Part shown: one piece after another, positions 45,697 to 57,979 of the stretch | Position numbering within the stretch: the stretch's first letter is position 1 | Layout: every line of letters begins with the position of its first letter | Assembly (NCBI GenBank): GCA_011799875.1 | Contig: CM022297.1 | Span: 445,829,292-445,893,291, forward strand | Length of the DNA: 64,000 nt | DNA from: Thinopyrum elongatum | Lineage: Eukaryota; Streptophyta; Magnoliopsida; Poales; Poaceae | Direction: 5' to 3' | Program-made: the position numbers and the translations under genes | The notes under the pieces: model-generated | Told to the model about the DNA's origin: nothing | The model's database searches: none | The model's input: only the letters and a program-made list of their open reading frames with translations

Positions 45697-47366
45697 TGAT
45701 ACGTCTCCAACGTATCTATAATTTTTGATTGTTCCATGCTATTATATTATCCATCTTGGATGTTTTATATGCATTTATAAGCTATTTTATATTATTTTTG
45801 GACTAACCTATTAACCTAGAGCCCAGTGCCAGTTTCTGTTTTTTCCTTGTTTTTGAGCTTCGCAGAAAAGAAATATCAAACAGAGTCCAATTGACCTGAA
45901 AATCCACGGAGAATATTTTTGGGAAATATAAAAAATACTGGAATGAAAAGTTATCGGAGAGGAGTCCCGAGGCCACCACAAGGGTGGAGGGCGCCCCCCC
46001 CCCTCTAGGGCGCACCCTCCGTCCTTGTCGTCGCCTCGTGGGCCCCCTTGACTTGTCCCTGACGCCAACACCTCCTATAAATCCCAAAACCTCCAAAACA
46101 TAACCTAGATCGGGAGTTCCGCCGCCGCAAGCCTCTGTATCCACCAAAAACCAATCGGGACCCTATTTCGGCACCCTGCCGAAGGGGGAAATCATCACCG
46201 GTGGCCATCTTCATCATCCCGGCGCTCTCCATGACGAGGAGGGAGTAGTTCACCCTCGGGGCTGAGGGTATGTACTAGTAGCTATGTGTTTAATCTCTCT
46301 CTCTCTCGTGTTCTTGATTTGGCACGATCTTGATGTACCGCGAGCTTTGCTATTATAGTGGGATCTTATGATGTTTCTCCCCTCTACCTTCTTGTAATGG
46401 ATTGAGTTTTCCCTTTGAAGTTATCTTATCGGATTGAGTCTTTAAAGATTTGAGAACACTTGATGTATGTCTTGCATGTGCTTATCTGTGGTGACAATGG
46501 GATATTCACGTGATCCACTTGATGTATGTTTTGGTGATCAACTTGCGGGTTCTGTGACCTTGTGAACTTATGCATAGGGGTTGGCACACATTTTCGTCTT
46601 GACTCTCCGGTAGAAACTTTGGGGCACTCTTTGAAGTTCTTTGTGTTGGTTTGAATAGATGAATCTGAGATTGTGTGATGCATATCGTATAATCAAACCC
46701 GTGGATACTTGTGGTGACATTGGAGTATCTAGGTGACATTAGGGTTTTGGTTGATGTGTGTCTTAAGGTGTTATTTTAGTACGAACTCTAGGGCTGTTTG
46801 TGACACTTATAGGAATAGCCCAATAGATCGATTAGAAAGAATAACTTTGAGGTGGTTGCGTACCCTACAATAATCTCTTCGTTTATTCTCCGCTATTAGT
46901 GACTTTGGAGTGACTCTTTGTTGCACATTGAGGGATTGTTATATGATCTAATTATGTTATCACTGTTGAGAGAACTTGCACTAGTGAAAGTATGAACCCC
47001 AGGCCTTATTTCCAAGCATTGCAATACCGTTTTCGCTCACTTTTGTTACTTACTACCTTGCTGTTTTTATATTTTCAGATTACAAAAACCTATATCTACC
47101 ATCCATATTACACTTGTATCACCATCTCTTCGCCGAACTAGTGCACCTATACAATTTACCATTGTATTGGGTGTGTTGGGGACACAAGAGACTCTTTGTT
47201 ATTTGGTTGCAGGGTTGTTTGAGAGAGACCATCTTCATCCTACGCCTCCCACGGATTGATAAACCTTAGGTCATCCACTTGAGGGAAATTTGCTACTGTC
47301 CTACAAAATTCTGCACTTGGAGGCCCAACACGAGTCTACAAGAAGAAGGTTGCGTAGTAGACATCA
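45697..47366 (+). repeat. 5' LTR of the non-autonomous element
   Basis: Begins TGATACGTCTCCAACG and ends GTAGACATCA. TATAAAT lies at 46076-46082. About eleven substitutions and one indel separate it from the 3' copy in the first 310 bp. Confidence 0.9.
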
Positions 47367-47376
47367 AGCTCTTTTC

Positions 47377-47394
47377 TGGCGCCGTTGCCGGGGA
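47377..47394 (+). other. Primer binding site, Asp-tRNA type
   Basis: TGGCGCCGTTGCCGGGGA, ten bases after the 5' LTR, as is usual in Athila-like plant elements. Confidence 0.85.
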
Positions 47395-47503
47395 GGTTAG
47401 TGCTTGAAGGTATATCTTTAGATCTTGCAATTGAATCTTTTAGTTTCTTGTTTTATCACTAGTTTAGTCTATAAAAGAAAACTACAAAAAAATAGAATTT
47501 AGG

Positions 47504-49348
47504 TTGCCTCATATCCTTCATCTTTTTAATGTTTTTCGTGAAAATAAGGATTTCGATAATTCTGCCAAAGTGTTAGAAGAAGAATGCAATAAAATGTTTG
47601 GCACTAAATCTTTGAATGATGAGCATGATTGCAATGTTGTTAGTATGAATTCTTTGAATATCCATAGTACTAATGATGATTGCCCTAGTCATGATAAAAA
47701 TGTTTCTTATAAGCATGTCAATTTTTATGGAGTGCATAGAGTTTGTAGTTACATACCAAAAAGGGAAGATAGATTTTGCAAGAGGCATAAGTATTTAGAA
47801 AATAAATGGTTGCAAGAGAGGCTAAATGTTTGTGCTGAAAAATTTAATATTTTCCGCCATCCTTGTGAACTTTGCAATGAACGTGGTCATTTAAATCTTC
47901 AATGCAAATTGTTTCATGATCGAATCGTGTCCAAAAATTGTGATGACTTGATTTCCCTTGCGCATCATAATGAACTTAGTTTGCTTCTGGGATATGAAGA
48001 AATGAAACGTATAACTAAGGGTATTCCAAAATATAACCTTAAGAGATTTCTTGATTTTGATCTAGAGGAAATTTATATGTATTGTGCGGTAAATTGCATT
48101 GAGAATCTTTATATAGCCAATTACTTAAAGATAAGAAAACAAATAGAAGATGAAGAGAATACTAATGAAGGGGAAGAGGTTTCCCAATATCCTCCTATTT
48201 TTTCTTATGATGAATCAGGTAACGAGGAGGAGCGTTTTATTCAACCAATCTCATCAATAAGGAGCTCCAAAAGGGTGATTAAACCCACACATGATGTGGA
48301 GAAGAAAAAGAAAAGACGGAGAAGCAAAGGTAAAAAGGTATCCCTCCTAAATAATGTTGCTCCTATTATTGTTATGCCTATTACTCATTGTGATGATTAT
48401 GATTGGGAAAGTAATGATACTTGTTATAATCTTGAGAATCTTTTTGGCACCAACTTAGAAAATTGTGATGATAATAATTGCTATACTATTGGTGTTATTC
48501 ATACTATTAATGATGAGAGTGATTATGCTTATGATATGCAAAACCACAAGCTTGGGGATGCTATGTTTAATGAAGATGATATTTTTAGTCCCCCAAGTTT
48601 TGATGTGCAAATTTATTATGATGATAGTATGCCTCCTATTTATGATGATTGCAATATTTATGAAAGTGGGTTCGGAAGAGTGTCAACTTTAGATAATAAT
48701 TATCCCACTATTTTGGAGGGTGTTGAATCTTATTATAATGATAAAAGAGGATTTCGAGAGGTCATGAATTTATTTAGTAATGATTCCACTATCTTGGAAG
48801 AGGTTTCAATTGATTATGATGAGAACAAAGTTGCTACTTATGATGATTATTGTGATGACACTTATGTTATAAAAAGTAGTGATGATTATATTTATAAATA
48901 TTGCCATAATTATGATTACCCTTTTTCTGAACACTATTTTTTTAATGAGGAAACAATTTATAGTATTCGAGTTTCTTATGATACTCCCACTATTCCGAAT
49001 GAGAAGAGTTTTGCTTATGTGGAGAGTAGTAAAATTTCTATGCTTATGGATCATGAAAATAATGCTTTATGTGATGGTTATATTGTTGAATTCATTCATG
49101 ATGCTACTGAAAATTATTATGAGAGAGGAACACAAGCTTCTACATATTGCAATAATATCAAGTTTCCTCCCTATGTGTTAAAAATCTTGAAGTTTTGCTT
49201 GTTTTACCTTCCTATACTAGTAGATTCTTGTTCCCATAATCTGTTTGCTCACAAAATCCCTATGCATAGAAAGTGGGTTAGACTTAAATGTGCTAGTCAT
49301 ATGCTTCATGATGCTCGCATTGTGTTTCAATCCTTATCTTTTATGTGA
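47504..49348 (+). CDS. Orphan 614-aa protein with CCHC zinc knuckle
   Basis: Uninterrupted frame from ATG 47504, about 110 bases after the primer site, to TGA 49346-49348. Seen in it: a CX2CX4HX4C knuckle at C121-C124-H129-C134 (CELCNERGHLNLQC); a basic stretch at residues 266-278 (EKKKKRRRSKGKK) that resembles a nuclear signal; and, after it, about 250 residues rich in Asp, Asn and Tyr with many DD pairs and few hydrophobic runs, probably disordered. No capsid, protease or RT motif is visible. A zinc knuckle after the primer site suggests a gag-derived RNA-binding protein of the element. It is open in an element that is otherwise mutated, so it may be under recent selection or simply young. 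Function unknown. Confidence 0.75.
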   Translation: MPHILHLFNVFRENKDFDNSAKVLEEECNKMFGTKSLNDEHDCNVVSMNSLNIHSTNDDCPSHDKNVSYKHVNFYGVHRVCSYIPKREDRFCKRHKYLENKWLQERLNVCAEKFNIFRHPCELCNERGHLNLQCKLFHDRIVSKNCDDLISLAHHNELSLLLGYEEMKRITKGIPKYNLKRFLDFDLEEIYMYCAVNCIENLYIANYLKIRKQIEDEENTNEGEEVSQYPPIFSYDESGNEEERFIQPISSIRSSKRVIKPTHDVEKKKKRRRSKGKKVSLLNNVAPIIVMPITHCDDYDWESNDTCYNLENLFGTNLENCDDNNCYTIGVIHTINDESDYAYDMQNHKLGDAMFNEDDIFSPPSFDVQIYYDDSMPPIYDDCNIYESGFGRVSTLDNNYPTILEGVESYYNDKRGFREVMNLFSNDSTILEEVSIDYDENKVATYDDYCDDTYVIKSSDDYIYKYCHNYDYPFSEHYFFNEETIYSIRVSYDTPTIPNEKSFAYVESSKISMLMDHENNALCDGYIVEFIHDATENYYERGTQASTYCNNIKFPPYVLKILKFCLFYLPILVDSCSHNLFAHKIPMHRKWVRLKCASHMLHDARIVFQSLSFM

Positions 49349-49419
49349 GCATCATTGAAATCATCATGCCTAGCTTAAAAGGCATTAAAGAAAAGCGCTT
49401 GTTGGGAGACAACCCAATA

Positions 49420-50890
49420 TTTACCCCTACTGTTTTTGTGTGTTCACATGATTAATATACTGTAGTAATCATTCTTTATTGCTTTTGTTTCAATAAAGTG
49501 CCAAGTAAAGCCTTTGGGATAGTGTGGATGATAGTTGACTTGATTCTGTGCAAAAACAGAAACTTTTGCGTCAAGCAACAGAATTATTAAAATTCACTGG
49601 AACGTGGAAAAACTCTGAATTTTTTTAAATAGGATTTATATACAAATTTTCTACGTAGTCCTAATATTTCAGAATTTTTGGAGTAATATAAGTATGAGCT
49701 AAATTCAGATCTTCACAGACTGTTCTGTTTTTGACAGATTCTGTTTTCGATGCATAGTTTGCTTGTTTTCGAGTTTCTATGGCTTATATTGCTTAATATA
49801 AATTGTAGAAATGATAGGGTACAGTAGGAATCATGTGATAAAAGTTATGAATCTTGTATTGACAGTACCAAAGTGAATGATTTGTTTTATTATACTAACG
49901 GATCTCACGAAGGTTTTGTTAAGTTTTGTGTGATTGAAGTTTTCAAGTTTTGGGTGAGATATCGATATGAGGACAATAAGGAGTGACAAGACCCTAAGCT
50001 TTGGGATGCCCAAGGCACCCCAAGGTAATATTCAAGAAAGATCCAAGCAACTAAGCTTGGGGATGGCCCGGAAGGCATCCCCTCTTTCGTCTCCAACATC
50101 ATTGGTAAATTTACTTGAGGCTATATTTTTATTCACCACATAATATGTGTTTTGCTTGAAGCGTCATTTTCATTTTATTAGTATTTGCTTTCTGTTATTT
50201 AGATTAATGTTTTGCATCTTTTAGTTCAATAAAAAGGTCAAGTGTAGCCTTTACCATGCTTATTCTGCAAGTCTATATGTTACTGTTTTGAAAACAGAAA
50301 GTTTTCTATTGTTGTATGAATTCTTATGGAAAGTCAGAACATGATAAAATCTTGAATTTTTTACACGTTCAGAAATAACAAATTTTATACAGTGTGGTAA
50401 TTGTTCAGAATTTTTGGAGTTAGGTAAGTGTGAGTACAATTGCACTCTTCACAGACTGTCCTGTTTTGACAGATTGCTGTTATGTTTGCATATGTTTGCT
50501 TGTTTAATGATTCTATTTGAGGATAGGAGTATTAAATATGCAGAGGCATTTAGTATGCAATGTTAAATAATAATTTTAGTGATTTGCTACAGTAGAGAAT
50601 GATAAGGTTTTGCATTTGATTTAGACTAACTTTTCTCACGAGTTCTTGTTGAGTTTTGTGTGGATGAAGTTTTTAAGATTTAGGAAAACCATCATATAAA
50701 AGGAATTAAGGAGACACAAAAGCTCAAGCTTGGGGATGCCCCAGGCATCCCAATATAATATTTCAAGAAGTCTCAAGCATCTAAGCTTGGGGATGCCCCG
50801 GTAGGCATCCCACCTTTCTTCATCAAGAATTATCGGTTAGTATCGGTTGAGCCTAAGTTTTTGCTTCTTCACACGATGTGTGCTATTTTT
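49420..50890 (+). repeat. Direct duplication of about 736 bp in the 3' untranslated part
   Basis: 49420-50155 and 50156-50890 align in order: TTCAGAATTTTTGGAGT, CACAGACTGT, GTTTTGACAGATT, TGTTAAGTTTTGTGTG, and paired AAGCTTGGGGATG blocks. Sequence divergence is high, so the duplication is old or shared by the family. Confidence 0.8.
49994..50810 (+). repeat. Four polypurine-like AAGCTTGGGGATGCCC blocks
   Basis: Near 49996 (AAGCTTTGGGATGCCC), 50053, 50727 and 50781. Each resembles the terminal purine tract before the 3' LTR (52629-52643), and each is followed by an imperfect GGCATCCC that can pair back with GGGATGCC. Confidence 0.75.
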
Positions 50891-52628
50891 TGAATGTCAT
50901 TTTATTTTGTTTTGCTTGCTGTTTGAATAAAGTACTTAAGATTTAAATTTTCTTTATGAGAGAGAGTCTTCATATAGCTACATAATTATTCGACTACTCA
51001 TTGATCTTCACTCATATCTTTTAGAGTAGTTTGTCATTTACTCGTGTGCTTCACTTATATCCTATGAGTAAATGGTTGAATGGATTGAATATCATAAATA
51101 TGAAATTATATATGCTTCATATTCTTATACCATGGGGAGTAGTGACTTCACATATAAGAAGTAGAGGTGGTAAATTTATTGAAAGTTAGCAAACATTGTA
51201 TTGGTCACTTGAACAATTCATGAAAAAATATTGAAGGAAGAGAGATTTCACATATAAATATACTATCTTGGACATCTTCTATGATTGTGAGCCCCATTAA
51301 TTATTTTCAAACTTGAGCAAATTAGTTGAAGTTGGACAAGGAAGACAACATAATGAGTTATGCTTGGGTATATTTGTATAGAAGTTATATTGTTATGGAT
51401 CCTCCAACATGTGGTGCTTGCTATTTAGAATCTTTTGCTAGCCAAAATTTCTGTTCTAAGAAGGAATACTGCTTGTGCATCCAAAATCCTTGAACCAAGT
51501 TTCTTCCATGAGTGTCCACCATATCTACCTATATGCGGTATTTACCTGCCGTTCCAAGTAAATTTGCATGTGCCAAACTCTAAACCTTCAAATAATAATC
51601 TGTTTTATATGCCCGAATCGCTCATGTAGCGACTAGGGGCTGTCAGTATCTTCCAGGCTAGGTGGGTTATTCTCACGATGAGTGTTTATTCACTTATCAT
51701 TCACGAGAGAGTGGCTGGTAATTGGGATGCCCAGTCCTATGATCAAAAGATCAAAAGCAAAATCGCAAATAATTGCAAACAAAACTCCCCCAGGATTGTT
51801 GATAGTTGGACGGTACCCGTTGTTTCGGACAAACCGTGGAGTGTGATTATTGGTGGAGGGGGAGTAAAAAAAAATTTACCTTTCTGTTTGGGAACCGCCT
51901 ATAATGTATCTAGTATGGAAGATATTGGGAACTCTTGGTTGTTATATTGACAATGAAATCATACCTCTCAAAATTATTTTCATCTTTGTTTTAAAAGCTT
52001 CGAGCTCTGGCACCTCTGCAAATCCCTGCTTCCCTCTGCGAAGGGCCTATCTTTTACTTTTATGCAAGAGTCAGTAGTATTTCATCTCATTCCAACCTAC
52101 TCTTTAGTTGGCAAGCATCATGTGGTGGGGAAAGATCTAAGCATATATGGCCATTCAAATATATTTGATCATGAATTATTATTGTTGACAATTATCTATA
52201 TGATAAATAAGTTGGGAGGCAAAACATTAAGCCCCTATCTTTCTCTGTGTTCGATGGATGTTATTTGTTCTAAAAATATGCTTTGAGTGGTAGCGATCAT
52301 GGAAGACTATATGATAGTTGAGTATGTGGGATTTGCTAAATCAAAGCTCTTACATAGACCCTTCCTGAAAATAAGATGAATTGCAATTGTTTGATGACTG
52401 AGAACCTAGTTTGTTAGTTTTCAAGAAAGTTTATGATCTATGCTTTGACATGTGAATAGCTTGCTACTTGATCGTGAGAAGTTTTATGAGATGAGCTACT
52501 GTTTATGATATATAATGATGCTAGAAAAAGTGATTGAAATTATCATTGATCAAACTTATGCACTTGCTAGCATTCCACATCAAACATTCTGTTTTTATCA
52601 TTTACCTACTCGAGGACGAGCAGGAATT
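50891..52628. other. Non-coding 3' region of the non-autonomous element
   Basis: No gene. 50950-52600 is AT-rich, with short open frames only. Confidence 0.5.
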
Positions 52629-52643
52629 AAGCTTGGGGATGCT
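52629..52643 (+). other. Polypurine tract before the 3' LTR
   Basis: TAAGCTTGGGGATGCT immediately before the LTR start, the plus-strand primer. Confidence 0.75.
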
Positions 52644-54307
52644 TAATACGTCTCCAACATATCTATAATTTTTTATTGTTCCATGCTATTATATTATCCA
52701 TCTTGGATGTTTTATATGCATTTATATGCTATTTTATATTATTTTTGGACTAACCTATTAACCTAGAGCCCAGTGCCAATTTCTGTTTTTTTCTTGTTTT
52801 TGAGCTTCGCAGAAAAGGAATATCAAACGGAGTCCAATTGACCTGAAAATCCATGGAGAATATTTTTGGGAAATATAAAAAATATTGGAACGAAAAGTTA
52901 TCGGAGAGGAGTCCCGAGGCCACCACAAGGGTGGAGGGCGCCCCCCCCTAGGCCACGCCCTCCGTCCTTGTCGTCGCCTCGTGGGCCCCCTTGACTTGTC
53001 CCTGACGCCAACACCTCCTATAAATCCCAAAACCTCTAGAACATAACCTAGATCGGGAGTTCCGCCGCCGCAAGCCTCTGTAGCCACCAAAAACCAATCG
53101 GGACCCTGTTTCGGCACCCTGCCGGAGGGGGAAATCATCATCGGTGGCCATCTTCATCATCCCGGCGCTCTCCATGACGAGGAGGGAGTAGTTCATCCTC
53201 GGGGCTGAGGGTATGTACCAGTAGCTATGTGTTTGATCTCTCTCTCTCGTGTTCTTGATTTGGCACGATCTTGATGTACCGCGAGCTTTGCTATTATAGT
53301 TGGATCTTATGATGTTTCTCCCCACTGCCTTCTTGTAATGGATTGAGTTTTCCCTTTGAAGTTATCTTATCGGATTGAGTCTTTAAGGATTTGAGAACAC
53401 TTGATGTATGTCTTGCATGTGCTTATCTGTGGTCACAATGGGATATTCACGTGATCCACTTGATGTATGTTTTGGTGATCAACTTGCGGGTTTTGTGACC
53501 TTGTGAACTTAGGCATAGGGGTTGGCACACGTTTTCGTCTTGACTCTCCGGTAGAAACTTTGGGGCACTCTTTGAAGTTCTTTGTGTTGGTTTGAATAGA
53601 TGAATCTGAGATTGTGTGATGCATATCGTATAATCAAACCCGCGGATACTTGTGGTGACATTGGAGTATCTAGGTGATATTAGGGTTTTGGTTGATGTGT
53701 GTCTTAAGGTGTTATTTTAGTACGAACTCTAGGGCTGTTTGTGACACTTATAGGAATAGCCCAATAGATCGATCAGAAAGAATAACTTTGAGGTGGTTGC
53801 GTACCCTACAATAATCTCTTCGTTTATTCTCCGCTATTAGTGACTTTGGAGTGACTCTTTGTTGCACATTGCGGGATTGTTATATGATCTAATTATGTTA
53901 TCATTGTTGAGAGAACTTGCACTAGTGAAAGTATTAACCCTAGGCCTTATTTCCAAGCATTGCAATACCGTTTTCGCTCACTTTTGTTACTTACTACCTT
54001 GCTGTTTTTATATTTTCAGATTACAAAAACCTATATCTACCATCCATATTACACTTGTATCATCATCTCTTCGCCGAACTAGTGCACCTATACAATTTAC
54101 CATTGTATTGGGTGTGTTGGGGACACAAGAGACTCTTTGTTATTTGGTTGCAGGGTTGTTTGAGAGAGACCATCTTCATCCTATGCCTCCCACGGATTGA
54201 TAAATCTTAGGTCATCCACTTGAGGGAAATTTGCTACTGTCCTACAAAACTCTGCGCTTGGAGGCCCAACACGAGTCTACAAGAAGAAGGTTGCATAGTA
54301 GACATCA
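52644..54307 (+). repeat. 3' LTR of the non-autonomous element
   Basis: Begins TAATACGTCTCC, so the first TG has become TA. Ends GTAGACATCA. TATAAAT at 53019-53025. Confidence 0.9.
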
Positions 54308-54312
54308 GATAA

Positions 54313-57300
54313 TTATGTGATATTCATGGAACTGAAAATTAATTTTCACATACAAAAAAGGCTGAAAGATATGAAATATCCAAAGCAATGTTTGTTTGCA
54401 AACTATTAGTAAAGGTGTTTACTATGCATTAGACTGATAAGAGAGGGATCCAGAAGAATGCCTATCATATGATGAAAGGTGAATAAAACAACAACTTAAA
54501 GAGAAAGGAAATGTCCGAAGGGTGTTAGTGAGACTTTCACGCCTAGGAAGTCCGGGGCTTACGCCACTCTTAAGTTGGGTGCTTCTTCTGAGAGTAGGAG
54601 AAATACTAAAAGTTAAACTGTTAGAAGTATAAAGGCATAAAGAAAGAGGACTGGAATATCCAGCTCATGTATGAATGTCATACAAGTTTTTGATGTATAG
54701 GAGGCTGGTCAAAGATATAGTTCTTGGAATTATGTTAAACATGTTAATCACTAATTCTTAGGTATTGTGAGTTAATCACAAAGATACCCGCTCGATTGCA
54801 TTCTGTTGCGAATCAATGTAAGAACTACAATGGCCTGAAAGACTAGCCAGGAATGAGGTTTTGATACACGCTGGGAACATAGTAATAGTTACTATACCTT
54901 CCATCGGTGTATTCCCTATGTATTTACTTTCATAATTCATTTTAGAGTTTCATACACTCTAGCCCTATGCATAAGGTATCTTGCAAAAAGGTTGTTCATA
55001 AGAGAACTTTTTATGTTCGATGTTATGAATAACATAAGGGCCATACTTTCATTGAGAATGAGATGTATGTTATGAATAATGATAATAATATATTACCTCT
55101 GGATTTACTTTCATAATTCATTTTAGAGTTTTACAGACTCTAGCCCATTGCGCAATGTTGTTGCAAAAGGGTTGTTCATAAAAGAACAATTGTTGTTCAG
55201 TATTATGAATAACATAAAGGGCCATGCTTCCATCCAAGATGGGATGTATGTTATGAATATTAATGGTAATATGATACATCCATAACACTGACACTAAATG
55301 TCGCAAGACTAACAGAATACCACACACGTGTGGCACTGCATTTGGTCACATTGGAGAAACCCGCATGAAAAAATTCCATTATGATGGATTTTGAAGTCGC
55401 TTGATTTTGAATCATCTGACACTTGCAACTTTCCTCCGAAAAGTGAAGTGACTGAAATACCGTTCACATGCCATAAGGAATGAGCAACAAACTTATTGGT
55501 GATCATACATTTTGATGTGTGTAGTTCAATAAATGTTGTTACAAGTAGTGGATTTATCTATCTTCAGAAATGACTCAAGTAGATATATGGATATTTACTT
55601 GATGAGACATAAGTCTGGATCTTTTGAATTCATTCGAAAGGTTTTAAAAAATGAAATAGAAGTTATTGTAACAAGAAAATTATGTTTCTACAACTCGATT
55701 GCAGAAAGGAATATTTGAGTTACAAGTTTAGTGAATGTCTGATGAGTTGTGAAAGGGGTTTCATAACTTGCATCTCCCTGAACACCACTGAAAGTGGAAA
55801 GTCCGTGAAGATGTAATCGAACCATTTATGACATGGTAAGATCAAAGATGACATAAACAAATTTGCCATTATCCCTTTTAAAGTGATGCTTTAGAGACTG
55901 CGGCTTTTACACTGAAAAGAGCTCCATCGGGTCTGTTGAAATGACGCCATGGTATGGTACGCCCAACCATGTTATATCTTTTCTTAAACATTTGGAATAT
56001 GGGGCTTGTGTAAAAGGTTACAAACCTATTCCAAATCAGGCAAGCGCTACTTTGTAGGTTATCCCAAGTCATTGGGTATTCCCCCACCACTATACCGAGG
56101 CAAAGGTTTTTGCCACAAAACGGTATGCTTTTAAAGAGAATAGTTCTTGCAAAAGGTGAGTGGGAGGACAGTGCAACTCGATGAGATAACCAGTATCTTC
56201 GTCATCAGGTCAAAGGAAAGAAACCTTGGAAGTGATTCCGGAGTTTCCTACTGCGACTGATACGGAAGTCTCTACTATAAAATGTATGGACTTCGGTCGA
56301 ACTTGCAGCTGAACCACGTAGGCAAGGCTCGTGCAAACCTCTCAGGTGTGCAAACGAGATATTGTTGTTAGACAACAGTATACCTACGATACACAAGGAA
56401 GCATTGATGGGCCCTAACTCCGGATTTAGCTAAATGCCAATACAATCCGAGATAGTTTCCATATAAATGTTTCAAGATTAAATTCTTGATACACCTTTCG
56501 GAAGACTTAGAGTCTAACGAGTATTTATGGAACTAAAAACTGATACGGATAAAAATGTTTTATCCATAAAGCTCGACTTGTTGAAATAACAAGTTGAAGG
56601 AGTTGACTACGATGAGGTTGTTTCACCGTAGCGATGCTTAAAGTTGGTTCGGGTTGAACTAGCAATTAATACATATTTCAGTCATGAGATATGAAACATG
56701 GATGACAATAGGATTTCCATATGATGAAAATGAAACCAAGGACTTGCATGTGTTACAGTCCAAGGTATTTTGTCATTCCAGAGGATGCTAGTGAGTGTGC
56801 AAACTTCAGAGTTCCAGCGATGGACAGAAGAGAGCAAAATGGAGTTGGAATCTTCGTGTTTTGATGAAATGGTCAAAAGGGTTTTGACTTCATCAATGGG
56901 TAATGAAGATGCTTGTGATTCAAGAAAGTAAGTGGGAGCATAATAATATTTCTAAAAACGTTGTGTGCTTGACACATTGTTAATTAGAAATAAATTTCTT
57001 GACACGAATTAGGACTCCATTTGAAAATATTTTTTCGATGAAGTGCTTGGACTAAATAGCCTTAATATTAGGCATGATGATCTATGGAGATAGATTTACC
57101 TAATGGGGCTGAGCAAAGATACATATTGACAAGATGCTAAAACTTTTTAGCATTTAAAACGCCAAGGAGTGATTCTTGCCGAAGTCACATGGAAAGAGTT
57201 TTTTGCAAAACTCGGTGTCCCAAAAACACTGATGAGCAAAATACATGATGGTGATTCCACACACCTTCGTGTTTGGATTAATCATGTATTCCATGATATG

Positions 57301-57966
57301 TAAAAACAACCAGATATGTCCAATAATCCAAGTTGTTGCGAGTATAGATACCAAAGTGATCAAAGTACTGATCATGGGACAACAGTGAAAGATGTCATTT
57401 AGTACTAGAGTAGTACTGATGACATGTTTTCTCGCAAGCAGAGATTATGAAGTGCTCGTTGCAAGTAATTGCATCGATACAGTCTTCATCAATGCTCCAT
57501 GCGATTTTTGATTTAGTTAGGGGTTTTTTGTGTAACACACAATATAGTGGCACGATAGTTGGAAATTGTTCCAAACAAGATACTGTGACGAATTCTATAA
57601 CAAAGGCTAAGTATGTTGACGCTTTCGGAGTGACAAAAAAGATGTTGAATCATATAGTTCATTCATGAACTTAGTTAGTATGGTTCCAAGATGGCTTTTG
57701 TCAATGGGACACTACTGTAGGTAGTTGCTCCATAACTCAGTCTGAGGAATCTAGGTTCGACCTGTGATTCACATACATACAAAGCCAAGTCCACACAAAA
57801 TATGAATTTTGTGAAAGCATGAAAACGCGAGGATATGCAAAGATACACACGGAGCTGAAGTCGTCAGATCCGTTGGACATCAGGCTATACCACAAGCGAA
57901 GCATATTTACACCGGTGTGCCACAGGTGTAAAGTGCATTAGCATTAACTAGATTATTAACTCTAGT
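54313..57966 (+). pseudogene. Copia 2 interior, right part (integrase to RNase H remnants)
   Basis: Very decayed. At about 55900-56130 fragments in changing frames recall the integrase C-terminal region (YFVGYPK, then PPLYRGKGFCHK where relatives have Y...TEGKVFVAK). At about 57540-57650 SKQDTVTNSITKAKYVDA recalls the RNase H motif with a Glu replaced. No YVDD box is found. Frames are broken throughout. The last bases (57967-57979, CAAGTGGGAGTC) form the purine tract. Confidence 0.6.
54922..55275 (+). repeat. 181-bp direct duplication in Copia 2 interior
   Basis: 54922-55095 and 55103-55275 share TTTACTTTCATAATTCATTTTAGAGTTT-like starts, a TTGTTCATAA segment, TTATGAATAACATAA and GGGATGTATGTTATGAATA-type ends. 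Confidence 0.75.
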
Positions 57967-57979
57967 GCAAGTGGGAGTC

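Larger units (their letters stand above)
45697..54307 (+). mobile_element. Non-autonomous LTR element, 8.6 kb, with one intact ORF
   Basis: LTRs at 45697-47366 (1670 bp) and 52644-54307 (1664 bp), flanked by GATAG and GATAA (one mismatch). The primer site TGGCGCCGTTGCCGGGGA (47377-47394) is the Asp-tRNA type of Athila-like Gypsy elements. The purine tract AAGCTTGGGGATGC lies just before the 3' LTR. The interior holds a single 614-codon ORF and no protease, RT or integrase, so it must be mobilised by a partner. It is inserted in Copia 2. Confidence 0.9.
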
